A DNA stretch of 64,000 bases from Hyaloscypha bicolor E (lineage: Eukaryota; Ascomycota; Leotiomycetes; Helotiales; Hyaloscyphaceae): assembly GCF_002865645.1 (NCBI RefSeq), contig NW_020194512.1, positions 1,839,183-1,903,182 on the forward strand, written 5' to 3'. Shown here one piece after another: positions 23,618 to 35,056 of the stretch (the stretch's first letter is position 1; the number at the start of each line of letters is the position of its first letter). Below the pieces are notes generated by a model that was given only the letters and a program-made list of their open reading frames with translations, ran no database searches and was not told the origin of the DNA. The position numbers and the translations under genes are program-made.

Positions 23618-23935
23618 GCTGAACTCGAATAGGAGAAAAGAAGGGTATGAAGGGAGAATTGGGTGTTGAAAGAAAGTGAGAGAGCGAAAACAAGCTTCGG
23701 ACAAGTATTCTTGAGCTATCCGAGATTCTCTGCAGCCTCACCTCAAGCGACAGCACTAGCGCCACTCTCTCCGACATCTCACGACCCGTCCCGAGGCGAC
23801 AACGACCTCCAACCCTCCCAACACTCGAATTGAGGCAACAGACTAGCACCCAGAGCTATTTTATGTGCGAAGCAATTGGTTGAGTGTTGCAGCTGAGCAA
23901 AGAGCGTGGCTAGGCGCTCCTGCTCGACCGGAAAG
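23618..23935. promoter_or_regulatory. Shared promoter KGD2 / complex I subunit
   Basis: 318 bases separate two divergent genes for mitochondrial energy metabolism. An ATTGG (a CCAAT box on the minus strand) lies at 23875-23879. CCAAT is the site of the HAP complex that controls respiratory genes in fungi. Co-regulation is an inference. Confidence 0.5.
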
Positions 23936-24462
23936 ATGTCTACCAAACAAGTAGTTTCGTGCGTATCCCAGGGCTTCCAATGAAGGAATGAACGCTGACC
24001 AAAGGCCTCCCTTAGTTCACTCTATCGACGTTCTTTGAAATTGGCACTGGATTGGTCTGTTCACCGATATCTATGGCGCGGGCAAGCAATGTACATCAGG
24101 TCATTGTTTGAGGCAAACAAGAATATCAAGGATCCACGACAACAGAGAGTAAGTGATACGGGGAGATAAGGGATCACGTCAACTAATTCTTCGGCTCCCA
24201 GGCGTTATTTCAAGAGGTAGAAGATTTGCTGGAGAAATGGAAGCATCCCGATCCGTACCATGCACCAACGGCACCAGGAGGTCAGTTTACTCTATATTGG
24301 AGTATTACTATGAACTATGACTGATCAGGATCTGCGATCCAGGGTCTAAATTTGAACGGAATCTCCCAGCACCAATCCTCGACCGTAAGTCATACCACAG
24401 CGCCCGTTTTGCCATTGTATATCTAACTGACGTACCCAGCTCCCCCCCACATCACAATGTAG
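23936..24462 (+). CDS. NDUFB9: NADH:ubiquinone oxidoreductase B22 subunit (LYR protein)
   Basis: This is an accessory subunit of respiratory complex I in the mitochondrial inner membrane. Five small exons (23936-23958, 24016-24148, 24202-24280, 24343-24384, 24440-24462) give 99 residues; the gene is invisible as a long ORF. The protein starts MSTKQVVSSLYRRSLKLALD, with the LYR motif used by mitochondrial acyl-carrier-binding subunits. It continues with the family signatures WRGQAMYIRSLFEANKNIKD, LLEKWKHPDPY and TAPGGSKFERNLPAPILD, and ends PPPHITM. All joins respect GT-AG and frame. The first donor is GTGCGT; using the earlier GT at 23951 would break the LYR frame. The stop is 5 bases from the stop of the converging ORF at 24468. 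Confidence 0.94.
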
Positions 24463-24467
24463 ATAGG

Positions 24468-24749
24468 CTACGCTGGGTTGAGCTGGGCTTGAAGGTCGTT
24501 TGGGGTCTGTACATATGGAGAATGGAGAAACGCAAGTTGACAATGCAAGAGTAGATATAATTGGCCCTGATTAGGTGTGGAGACCTGAAGTCTGCCAGCT
24601 GCTTGCCATGTTTTGAACAGAGTATCCCGCACAGGAAAGCTGCAATGCTCAATATCTATGCTATCAAGCGCCACGTCGTAGAACGTGAAATCCAGCTTCT
24701 GAGCGGATGACTCTCGCTCATTCTCAACGTGTAGATTCCTGCCTGCCAT
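24468..24749 (-). CDS. Small hypothetical protein
   Basis: This is an ORF from ATG 24749 with a probable 78-base intron (24507-24584, GTCTCC..CTAATC..TACAG). Spliced, it encodes 67 residues: MAGRNLHVENERESSAQKLD.. HCSFPVRDTLFKTWQ.. NDLQAQLNPA. The intron is a multiple of three, so the unspliced frame is also open (93 codons). No family was recognised, and there is no signal peptide or membrane segment. It converges tail to tail on the complex I gene with a 5-base gap, so the 3' UTRs must overlap if both are real. It could instead be antisense noise. Confidence 0.4.
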   Translation of the reverse strand: MAGRNLHVENERESSAQKLDFTFYDVALDSIDIEHCSFPVRDTLFKTWQAAGRLQVSTPNQGQLYLLLHCQLAFLHSPYVQTPNDLQAQLNPA

Positions 24750-25131
24750 GGTTGGCCAATTTTGAACAAGTTGCCTCCTCTCCTCCTGACTTCTTGAACA
24801 ACTTCCTCCCTTTCTTCTTGAAACGAGACCCAGAACATTTCAAGATGCTCTTGAATGGATGTCTGTTCTCACCAGAAATCCCGAACTACTTTCCATGCAA
24901 GTGACATCATAGATGACGAGATCACCAAAGGGCGGTGCACAAAAGGCGGAAGATTGTGGTTTTATCGGTTTCTCATAAGATTGATTTCAGAAGCAATCCT
25001 CATCCATTGCCATGGATTTTAATGTACAACCAGAACGCGGGAAAAAGCAGCCGTGAACCCAGACCCAGACGACACCCCATTATCATGAAAGCAAACCCTC
25101 GAGAAAAAACCAAGCCAGAAGAAAAAACCAT
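24750..25131. other. Intergenic stretch, nothing recognised
   Basis: This lies between the small ORF and the end of histone H2A. Short ORFs on both strands have no support. Part of it is probably the H2A 3' UTR. Confidence 0.5.
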
Positions 25132-25766
<635 letters not shown>

Positions 25767-26200
25767 TTTGATGGATTTGGATTTGTTTGGTGGGGAAAGA
25801 TGAGGTTAGTGAGATGGATTGATTGATGGAGACGTGGTCGTCGTTGGTGTTGTAAGTTGGGCGATGTGGTTGGAGTTGAAGGAAAGATGGAGGAGTGCGA
25901 AGCAGCGAGACTTTATTCTGCCCGCGACAATTGGCGCTAGTGCTGGTGATCGCGAGTGAGAAAAATGGTGCTAACCTAATCGAGGTCCGCGCTCACAACA
26001 ACACAAAACGGCGCACGGCGCACCTCAAATGCGACAGGCCAATAGAATCCATTGCTTCATCCACACCCCAAAATTTCGCGCCTGCACACCCGCATGCGCT
26101 CGTGCCCCCTAAACTCTCACTTCACTCCAATCTCCGACTCCGACTTCAATAGAAACATGTGCCCGTGCCATACAGTCCATCTCCACATCACTCAGAGGTT
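25767..26200 (-). promoter_or_regulatory. Histone H2A promoter region
   Basis: Upstream of H2A I see GGCGCTAGT at 25933-25941 (also found upstream of H2B), a CCAAT at 26039-26043, and TTTCGCGCC at about 26073-26082, an E2F/MBF-like site expected for S-phase genes. Functions are inferred. Confidence 0.5.
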
Positions 26201-26569
26201 TCCTGAATTGTGAAGGTCTGGTTGCAGTATTCTACTCAGCCCAGGGAATTTGGAGGTCTCTAATTACACCTCTTCTCAATGGATCCCATCACTCAATCTC
26301 AGGACCGAGAAATAGAGAAATCAAACTTGGCAGTTGCGTCCAGAGACTGAACATGGTTCCGGAAATGGCAAGAATAAGGCAGGCTCTCCTTTCTTGATAA
26401 ACAGGCTGGGAGCTTGAGCTTCTCCTTTCTCACTTCCTCTCAAATCCTTCAACTTATCAGCGCGAAGCCGAACGAGCGGATTGTGCCACCTACATCCTAC
26501 AATTCCAGACATCATTTCCAAAGTCCTCCGGAAACTTCCAGTTCAGTCAGGCCACATCACTATCACAAT

Positions 26570-26990
26570 GGCGGATAAGACGGCCAGGCAAGTACAGGAG
26601 GTAACCATATCGAGTAAGCCACCTCTTCTGACTTCGGGTAATGTTCCTGATAAATCTACAATACTTCGATAAAACACTCCAAAGAGGTGATGGAGAAGAG
26701 AGGTTGACTACTCGAGGACGATGTTGATACATTCAGTTTGCTCGGAGTGTTTTTACCTCGATCATCTTTCTCCGGTCAACGTTGATCATCTCACAACAAC
26801 GAGTGGTCCAATTTACAATCGATTCGCGCTCTACTACTTCGCCGAGAAGCGTTGTCTGGTTGACCTCATGGACTACATAACGTGTTCCCTAATGTCAAAC
26901 TACACGAAGTACAAGAGATTATAGAGCGTACAAGGAGGGGATTGAGGAGACGGTCCGGGTGCCAGAAGATAACGAGGATTCGTTCAGCTC
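26570..26990 (+). CDS. Possible small multi-exon gene, unresolved
   Basis: An ATG at about 26570 opens MADKTARQVQE, followed by GTAACC (a weak donor). An open segment at 26715-26924 reads SVCSECFYLDHLSPVNVDHL and then IYNRFALYYFAEKRCLVDLM, and in another frame YKEGIEETVRVPEDNEDSF precedes TAA at about 27000. The pieces look coding but I could not join them convincingly and recognise no family. It may be a short gene or a decayed one. Confidence 0.25.
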
Positions 26991-27399
26991 CCGTATAAAA
27001 TAATAAACGATCTACAAGTCGGACAATATTGACATTCTGGTTGTATAAGCAGCCAAATATCGTCGAACCAAAGTCCTTCTTTCACCATGGTGCCCACTGA
27101 CCTCCCTAATAAGATAGAGGTGGCAAGGTCTGAGAAGTTGCATTTTCCTATTATATTTAGATTGTTAGAATTGTCTTGTGCCAAGTTACTTCGATTCTTC
27201 ATTTGCCGCACAATACAGAAATGAGGAAGGTTGCGGGGCTGCGGATCCACTGCTGTAATCCCTGCACCTCTCTTCCCTGCTCGGCCAAACCCTGTATCAG
27301 CCGCTCCCGCGACAAATAATATTTTGAACTGGATTGGAGAACCCCGCAACTTTTCCAACATCTCGGCACTCTGCCCCAGAACAGAGTCCATGTCGAAGT

Positions 27400-29133
27400 A
27401 TGGGCGCGGAGCAGTCTTCTGGGCGCGGTTCAAATGCCCAAGCCAGTGACGTTGTTAAGAGATGCTATTATGAAGTGCTGGGCGTGGAACGCTCTGCAAC
27501 TGGTGATGAGTATGCAGCCAGTCCTTGAAGGCAACGGATTCACGGCTTATCTCTATCTGCAGGATAAAAAAGGCCTATAGGAGGAAAGCACTCGAGCTTC
27601 ATCCTGACCGCAATTACGGAGATGTTGAGGCTGCCACTACAAAGTTCGCCGAAGTCCAGTCCGCCTACGAAGTTCTTTCAGATCCTCAAGAGAGAGCCTG
27701 GTATGACTCCCACCGCGACTCTATTCTACGGGGGGACAGCGGGCCAACAGAAGACCATTTCGAACACAACGTGCGACTCACCAGCTCTGCAGATATTGTG
27801 AGGTTGATCGGCAGATTCAACGCAAGTGCTCCTCTCACAGATGCGCCCAATGGATTTTATGGAATACTTCGAGAGACGTTTGCGCGACTTGCCAAGGAGG
27901 AGGAAGCAGCCTGCGATTGGGAAGGACTCGAGGTTACAGACTATCCGGATTTTGGGACGGCTGTTGAGGACTACGAAGAGGTCGTCAAGCCTTTTTACAG
28001 AGTCTGGATAAATTTTACCACGAAGAAAACCTTTTCATGGAAAGATGCCTATAGATCAGCAGACGCCCCGGACCGAGCAACGCGAAGACTTGTGGATAAG
28101 GAAAACAAGAGATTGCGGGATGAGGGGATTCGAGAGTTCAACGACGCCGTGCGGTCACTGGTTGCTTTTGTAAGAAAGAGAGATCCACGATATATTCCCA
28201 ATTCCCAGTCCGAGGCAGATCGCCAAAGGCTCCTTCGAGAAGCTGCTGCTGCACAGGCGGCACGATCGAGAGCCGCCAATCAAGCCAAGCTAAAGGAGCA
28301 CATAACACCTGCCTGGGCACAGACACAGCAGGCCGAGGATGATGGTCAGTTCTCTGAATCGGAGGAGTCGGAAGTAGAGCATATTGAATGCGTTGTCTGT
28401 GGCAAGACTTTCAAGAGCGAAAAGCAATATGAGACTCACGAGAAAAGTAAGAAGCACATCAAGGCAGTGCAACAGCTTCAGAGGGAGATGCGAAAGGAAA
28501 ATGAGAGGTTAAACCTTGATAACTTATCCAGTGGCCAACTTAATAACACTGCCTCTCGGCCTGACAGTTTAGATAATAACCAGGAAGAAACCAAGAAGGA
28601 CACGAAAGCACCCTCTTCTGACCACCTGCCGAATGGTGCTTCGGACGGTCAAGGCGAAGGTCACAGTGCTATGAATACTACTGCAGAAACAATCTCAGAA
28701 CAGGAACATAAAGTTCAGGTTGAATCTGCTTCTGATAATTCTGATCCTCCCGATGTGGACGAATACGCATCCAGACAAGACATCGAGAGTCGACGCTTTA
28801 GCTCAATCTTCGGGAAACTTGCACAGGGAAGCCTCGATGATTCAACTGCAGCCACATCAGCCGCCAGTGATGGTGATGGCAGCCAAAAGCTTGGGAAAGC
28901 CAAATTGAAGCGTGCGAAGAAAAAGGCTAGGCAAGAACAAGAAGACCAAGAAAGCCAAGAGGCAAGAATATTTGTGTCTTTATTCAGGCCACCCTACTAA
29001 TACTGAGCAGTTCAGATGTGCAGCTTGTAATGAGCCGTTCACTTCCAAGACAATGCTCTTCAGGCATATCAAAGAATTCGATCACGCTCAGCCTGTGGCC
29101 CAGGCCGCGAACGGCAGGAACAAAAAGCGGTAG
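27400..29133 (+). CDS. JJJ1: DnaJ-domain zinc-finger protein (Jjj1 type)
   Basis: This is a J-protein co-chaperone of cytosolic Hsp70; yeast Jjj1 acts in recycling the 60S biogenesis factor Arx1. The start ATG at 27400 gives [10 protein letters not shown]. Exon 1 ends at 27509 (GTATGC donor) and exon 2 begins at 27563. The J domain covers about 19-90 with HPD in LELHPDRN. A basic/acidic middle follows, then a C2H2 finger [21 protein letters not shown], a long disordered acidic region, a Lys-rich run ([13 protein letters not shown]) and a C-terminal finger [21 protein letters not shown], ending NGRNKKR. A frame change before the last finger needs an intron near 28960-29010. Either GTGTCT (37 bases) or a GC-AG intron with donor GCAAGA (49 bases) keeps the frame. 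Confidence 0.93.
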
Positions 29134-29407
29134 CTTCTATGTCGCATGGGAAAGGGCTTGATCTTATTGGGATACCACAATTCATAGCGAGGCGTTAAGA
29201 GGGAGTTTGTGGGCTTAATTACTGCAGCTTAGATCATCAAAAGTACAGTGGCTGCGAATACAAGTCACTGCTCCAGAATGTCCTGCATTTGGATGTTCAA
29301 GAAGCAGCTTGTGTGGGCTTGAATCTAAAATGTGGCCCTTCCCCCATAATCTGCGCCTGTGAAGACCCCACACCATCCCTGACCGTCCGGGCCCGTCCCA
29401 AAATGGG
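29134..29407. other. Convergent 3' ends of JJJ1 and ATG4
   Basis: 274 bases lie between two stops facing each other. No gene is seen. Confidence 0.6.
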
Positions 29408-30861
29408 CTATGCATTCAAAAGAGTATTGCCATCGTCATCCTCATCATCAAAAGTCTCAACCTCGTCGATTGCACCATCTCGCTCGGTGCCCAGGCCATG
29501 AAGTGCTGGGTCTTTATCTGCCACATGGATCACTGCCTTGCCTTGGACTTCTTGGGTGGCCCTTCGCCATTCCTTCCAGTCATTCTCGTCACGAATAAGG
29601 AAGGCAATCAGCATACTTGGATCCATTTCCTTCACGTGGATTCTCCGTAATCTTCGGGTGTGACAAGAATCAATGTCCTCTTGAGCATAATTGTCGAGGT
29701 TTTCCGGTAGTGGTAGAGCTGGCCGAGTCATGTGAGGGTCGAGGTAAAAGAAGTAGGGCCCTTGCACGCCAATGAAATAGTGTGAAGAAGAGGGTTGGCC
29801 GCTGGTAACGTTAACATCAAAGCTTTGACGCAGATATCATGAGCTTACCCAGCAATCCCTATGGACTGCGGCATTTGTAACGAAGCCTTTAACGCCTCCC
29901 AATAAACGGGAGTTATTTTGTCCAAGCCAAGGCGAGTCCCCACCAGTATAAGGGTAGGGTTGAAGGTAAACCCACCAGGCTTTGCTATATTCATGAAAGC
30001 ATCTTCATACACATCCAAGCCATCACCAGTAATGTAAACCCGTAGGTCTGATCCTTCGTGATTTGTTAATGCTCTGATCCCAGTCAGCAAGTGCAAGAAA
30101 GGTTGCTAAGTCAATCTTACTGAATACAGCGAGCAGTGGCCGAAGGTCCAAACCACTCTCCGGGATACTTCCCGCAGGCTGTGGCGCCATGTTCAACGAA
30201 CTTGTGTATTGAATAGGGTGCTTTCGAATTATCCGCAAACAAGGATATGATCTTTCGCTCTTCGGTATCTTGTGTGCCACGTCTCCAAGCTGGTCAAGTC
30301 AATACTCTAAGCGTCCAGGAGACAGAATTTCATCTTACCTCTACCCATTCGCAGCATGACCAGGGCGTTCGCTAGAAGGCTTTGTCCAGACCTGATCATA
30401 CACCCCCACCCTGTATCTGAAGTAAAACCAGCTGGCTCAACAAGTTGGCTTCGAAATCGTACGGCAAGGGACATTGACGATAGTGCTTTCGGGTCCTGCG
30501 ACTTAGGAATAATCGGGAAATTCGAACGGTAGGTAAGCCATATTCTGGCCTCGAAATCATCCAGGAAAGTCGAAGGCCAACCTCCATCCTCTCCATTTCC
30601 AGAATCGCCAGAAGTCAACTCAGAGTCAATACTGCTCGCAGTGCTATCTGGAGGCGTCACAGGATGGGCTGGCTGAGGTGCCGCCACACGGGGAGGCTTG
30701 GATTCTTGCGGAGGAGAGGTGGAAGAGGAGGTGCGCGGTTTTGGAGAGATCTTGTATTCTTTGCCTAAGCACCATATTGGAGAGTCTGAGGCTGTGTCGA
30801 CTGATGGTTCGGGATCCCAAAAGTACTGTACGATCCGCTTGTATCGGTCAACTGTTGTCAT
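29408..30861 (-). CDS. ATG4: Autophagy cysteine protease Atg4
   Basis: This is a C54 family protease that trims the C-terminus of Atg8 and later releases Atg8 from phosphatidylethanolamine. Four exons (30861-30339, 30289-30121, 30073-29849, 29801-29408) give 436 residues. After a Ser/Pro-rich N-terminal stretch come [14 protein letters not shown] and the catalytic [14 protein letters not shown] with Cys154. These are followed by [31 protein letters not shown], and the Asp/His pair in YFFYLDPH (about 325-330). The C-terminus is acidic ([13 protein letters not shown]). All introns are GT-AG, 47-49 bases. It is divergent from SQS1 across 690 bases. Confidence 0.97.
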
Positions 30862-31552
30862 CGTGGCTCCCTATGCTGCTCGAGCCTGGGCGTTGAGTGG
30901 CATCGACATTAATGGTTTGGATCGCGGGGAATGTGGAGCTCGAGCTTGTTTGGGGGATATGAAGCGGTTGCAGGAAAAGTCTTCGAAGAGGAGGGGGAGA
31001 AGGAGGGTTGAACAGGAGTTCGAGGGTTCTCTGAATGACCCCTCTGGCACTCGATCATTCACGCGTGAAGCTTACAGAGAGAGACAGCCAGGCTGCCGAT
31101 GACCCAGTCACTAGGTTTCTCGCTTGAGGTGCTTGAGGTGGCGTATCAGCTCTATCCTGCTTCTGGGCAAGGCTGCACAACGCTTTTGGATTTGATGGCA
31201 CATTAGAATACACGGTTTTCATGGAAGCAGGATGAGTTCTCGAATTCCATTTAGAATTCAGCACTGGGCTGCCTAACGAGTAACAGCCGCTTCCCAAGAA
31301 ACTAAAGGATCACCACTGCTGGTGTAATTGATGATGGCATTCTGTTTGTTGTCGCCTTATCGGCGATAAGGCTGTTAGCGAGCTGTACCTGACGAGATTG
31401 TTTGGCCAAACATTGTACAAAGCAACTCACTGGCGTCGTCCTTCTCACGCTTGCGCAAGAGGAACCACCCCAAATCCATCGAACTACCTCTCCTCTTAGA
31501 GGAATGAATGTCCACCCATGATTTGACGATCTGAACGTTTGATCCAGTTAGG
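30862..31552. promoter_or_regulatory. Divergent promoter ATG4 / SQS1 with paired GATA sites
   Basis: The near-palindrome GCCTTATCGGCGATAAGGC at 31354-31372 holds two inverted GATAAG sites three bases apart. GATA factors (AreA/AreB type) regulate nitrogen and autophagy genes in ascomycetes. Control of ATG4 is an inference, and short ORFs in this interval are not supported. Confidence 0.5.
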
Positions 31553-33972
31553 ATGCCACGTACCAAGAAAGCAGCGCAGCGGGGCAACCACCACGGTAGA
31601 TCTCGCGGTGGTCAATTTAATGGCACAGAATCGCCCAGGAGAGGACATGGTGGTAAGAGCCAGCATAAACATCTGGTGTGGTGATGATTGGAACTCAAAA
31701 GCTGACGCACTCGCAGGGTTCACATTGCAGGAGGAAGCTCGCAATACGGAGCGGCACCAATCTTTCTGGGATACGGATCGACGATTGAGGGACACAAGGG
31801 TGAACTTTGTCAGTGCCGGGACTCTTGAGTCAACGAAACCAAAGGACACAGAAACTGCTCTTGCGGAAATGACCCTGGATTCCGATACTACCCCCGATAA
31901 TACGGACGAGGCCCAGACAGACGTCCATTTCTCGGCATCTTCAGCTGATGCTCAAAAAGCGTCAGATTCTAGGATTGATCAAGCTGATATCCAATGCTCT
32001 ACTGAGAATAGGACATTCTCCGACTTCGTCGTTGACACTGAAGGCGGCGAACCTATTCACACTGACATTCCTCCCCCTCGCCTACGATCCGTCTCTCCAA
32101 CCCCGTCTAATTCCAGCGAGGAGGTGATTTTGTTTCGTGGACGAGATCAGCACGGGAGAGGTCTTTCCAAGGCACCCCAAGCCACGAGATCGACAAGCAC
32201 CATAGACGCGAAGATCAGGATCGTTGAAGATAGGATTCACGAGAGAGAGGAGCTGCTACAGGAAGTGCTTCGCCACAAAGAGTCTTCCATCCCGCCAGAG
32301 GTCTTAGCTGAAGCATCGTCGGCTGAAATGGATGGTCAGCGCTACAAGCAACGAGGCCATCCCAATCGACAGAACCGTGGCGCATCTAAGAAACAGACCG
32401 ATGAGGACGCAATTCTTGCTGATTACATCGCGAATATGGATAATCAGGATGATGGAATACTCGGATCTTTTAATCAACATGAATTGGGTGGCTCAGCAGA
32501 CGACACTTGGCGAGAAACCGGAGATTCTTCTGGAGATGCCCTGGCAACGACCAAACAGCCACAACAAGCTGGTTGGGAGCGCTCTGACATTTGTGATTTC
32601 GATGATTTGAGCACCTCGGATGGAGTAATGGGAGATGTGCTGGCCATACTATCCAAAAGAGATCGACAGACAGGCGTACAGTATCTCGTTGTGTGGGAAG
32701 ATCAAACAGTTGATGACGCCAGATGGATTCCTGTCAATACATTGACCAGTCTCTCCGCCTTATCACACATCGAGAAGTTTGAGGCCGAGGAGAAACTTGT
32801 GGCTGAGTTTGAGGATAATGGTGACGATGACACAAGTGATTCTGATGACGAAGGTGTCGATGGTGTCGCTGATGAGGACGAGGACGAGGACGAGGAGGCT
32901 GATTTGGTCAAGAAGAAGATTGAGCTCATGAGCGATGAGCGAATTGCAAGACTCTTGGCCAAGCAAGAGGAGCTCGGAATGGGTTCTGTAGAGCTCATGT
33001 TATTTGACGAAGAGGCTGATGGAGAGGAGGGAGACGACTCGGAGTTCCCCAGAACTTCCTTCACACCTATAATGCTTCCGTCCAAGAGGAGACAACCAAG
33101 GGGTGTAGGGTCTCAGCGGGCACGAGGCGATTTCCCTCCTGCGAGTCTGTTAGCCGATGCCTATGACGGATTTGATGTGATGGATTTTGACCGACCAAGT
33201 CTGAAGAAGAAGCCCAAGGGTCGTAGAGGAAAGCTCGAGTTTGATCTCTCAGACTCGGAACTTGAAGCGTCAATGCAAATGGCTTGGGACAACGACCGAA
33301 TCAAGAAGAAAGAAAGAAAGCAAGAACGGGAGGAACTGCGAGCACAAGGTCTACTTGGAAGCAAGAATGGCAAGCCCGACTTGAAGCAGAAGTACAAGGA
33401 GGGAATGGGAATTCATGTCGTCAAGGAGGAGATCAAGAAGTTCTTAATGGGCAACGATACCACGTGAGTTTCGTTATTTGTGAATGATTAGGTTTCTGAC
33501 TAATTCTGATAGGCTCTCGTTACCTCCCATGGACAAAGCAGACCGCAAGGTTGTTCACGAGCTTGCAAATGCTTTCCACATGAAATCAAAGTCTGCTGGA
33601 ACCGGCAACAATCGATTCCCCATCTTGATTCGAACAACGCGCACCTCGGTCTATGTGGAGCGTAACTTCAACGCCGTTGAAGAAAGACTGAGCCGTCGTT
33701 TCCTTCCCCGGATGGATGTTGGTGGTAGAAGATCTGGTGCTGGCGCCAAACGCGTGAAAGGAAGCGGTGGTTTCAACAACGCGTCAGTCAGCTATCGAGA
33801 CGGTGATATTGTGGGTGCATCCGCACCAGAGCTGGGAGCTGAGAACAGAGGCCGGGCGATGCTTGAGAAGATGGGCTGGAGCTCAGGCACGGCTCTTGGT
33901 GCTCTCAACAACAAAGGCATTCTGCAGCCAGTCTCGCATGTTGTTAAGACCACGAAAGCCGGTTTGGGCTAA
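31553..33972 (+). CDS. SQS1: Sqs1-type splicing factor (R3H and G-patch)
   Basis: Yeast Sqs1/Pfa1 binds and activates the DEAH helicase Prp43 through its G-patch, in ribosome biogenesis and splicing. Three exons (31553-31652, 31717-33463, 33513-33972) encode 768 residues. It starts MPRTKKAAQRGNHHGRSRGG, followed by the conserved GFTLQEEARNTE. A long acidic, disordered region follows. About 340-395 reads YLVVWEDQTVDDARWIP..IEKFEAEE, which looks like a chromodomain. Then come an acidic run, NDRIKKKERKQEREELRAQG, an R3H domain (KVVHELANAFHMKSKS..RFPILIRT) and a G-patch (GRAMLEKMGWSSGTALGALN), ending TTKAGLG. The upstream in-frame ATG at 31539 belongs to the unspliced frame and is not used here. 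Confidence 0.93.
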
Positions 33973-34383
33973 TCGATTTGCAGCTTTTCGAGGGGTTCCT
34001 ATGTCTGATTATTTTGCAATTAACGATCCCCCTACGAAGGTGTAGCAAGCTCCATAGAAATGAATGAGACATTGTTCCGGGTTGCGTAATTCTGCCCGCG
34101 TGTCAGACAACTGCATATCAAAAATCACAAGGCAATTGAAAGACGAGTTATTGATTTTTGATGTTCATTGAATTGTCCTCTTGAATTCCCTATTCTCAAG
34201 ACTTATTGTACAGCCACGTACCCCGAAAGCAGACCGTGAAGACATTTGCCCCCAATAAAAGCAGACCATCCATAACGCATTAAAAGAGACCCGAAGATCC
34301 CGGAGCCACTCGAGCCTCATCAAGCTAGATGACCCAAAGCCAAAGCAAATCCGACACCTTATGAAAAACCCAAAAAGGAAAGC
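33973..34383. other. Intergenic, 3' of SQS1 and H2B
   Basis: 411 bases lie between convergent ends. No gene was recognised; it is probably 3' UTR sequence. Confidence 0.55.
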
Positions 34384-35056
34384 CTATTTCGTGGATGAAG
34401 AGTACTTTGTGACAGCCTTAGTACCTTCCGAAACAGCGTGCTTTGCGAGTTCACCAGGGAGAATGAGTCGGACACTGTGCGCATTGTCAGCAGGGGCTCG
34501 AACGAGCGGAGGTGAGAAACATACGAGGTTTGGATCTCTCGGGAAGAGATGGTGGACTTCTTGTTGTATGCGGCGAGCTTCGAGGCCTCGGTTGCGACAC
34601 GCTCGAAAATGTCTGAAAACCGCGTCAGTAATCTGGAAATGGGTGCGCGGTGTAGATGGGGAATGCATACCATTGACGAAGGAGTTCAGGATCGACATAG
34701 CGCGGTTGGAGATACCAGTGTCGGGGTGGACTTGCTTGAGGACTGCAATTGAAGAGTTAGCAAAATGTTTGAAATGGAAGACGCGACTCGATGTTGATAG
34801 GTGAAGGTGAAGTGGATTAGAGGCCGTGTTGTGATGTTGTGGACGCGCCAAATGCTTGGAAAATGACGCGACTTCGAGGAAATGGATTCGTACCTTTGTA
34901 GATGTAGGAAGAGTAGGTCTCCTTGCGAGTCTTGGTTCGCTTCTTCTTGTCACCAGTCGCAGCGGTCTTCTTGCCGGCTTCCTTCTTCTCGGCGGGGGCC
35001 TTGGAGGCAGGTGCCTTGGAGGCGGGCTTCTTCTCTGCTGCGGCTTTGGGAGGCAT
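34384..35056 (-). CDS. htb1: Histone H2B
   Basis: This is a core nucleosome subunit of 137 residues in four exons (35056-34894, 34742-34671, 34612-34525, 34474-34384). The N-tail is Lys/Ala-rich ([20 protein letters not shown]). The fold reads [57 protein letters not shown] and [20 protein letters not shown], ending VTKYSSSTK, with the Lys ubiquitinated by Bre1 in related H2B. The third intron starts GTATGT and ends [16 protein letters not shown] is invariant across fungi. Confidence 0.98.

Noticed and set aside
26984..27433. 149-codon minus ORF overlapping the start of the DnaJ gene
   Set aside because: It covers JJJ1 exon 1 antisense, and the J-domain frame is clearly the real one.
30698..31102. 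134-codon plus ORF
   Set aside because: It is antisense to ATG4 exon 1 and its 5' UTR, with random composition.
32702..33085. Serine-rich 127-codon minus ORF
   Set aside because: It is a shadow of the acidic region of SQS1 (GAC/GAG codons read antisense as Ser/Leu-rich).
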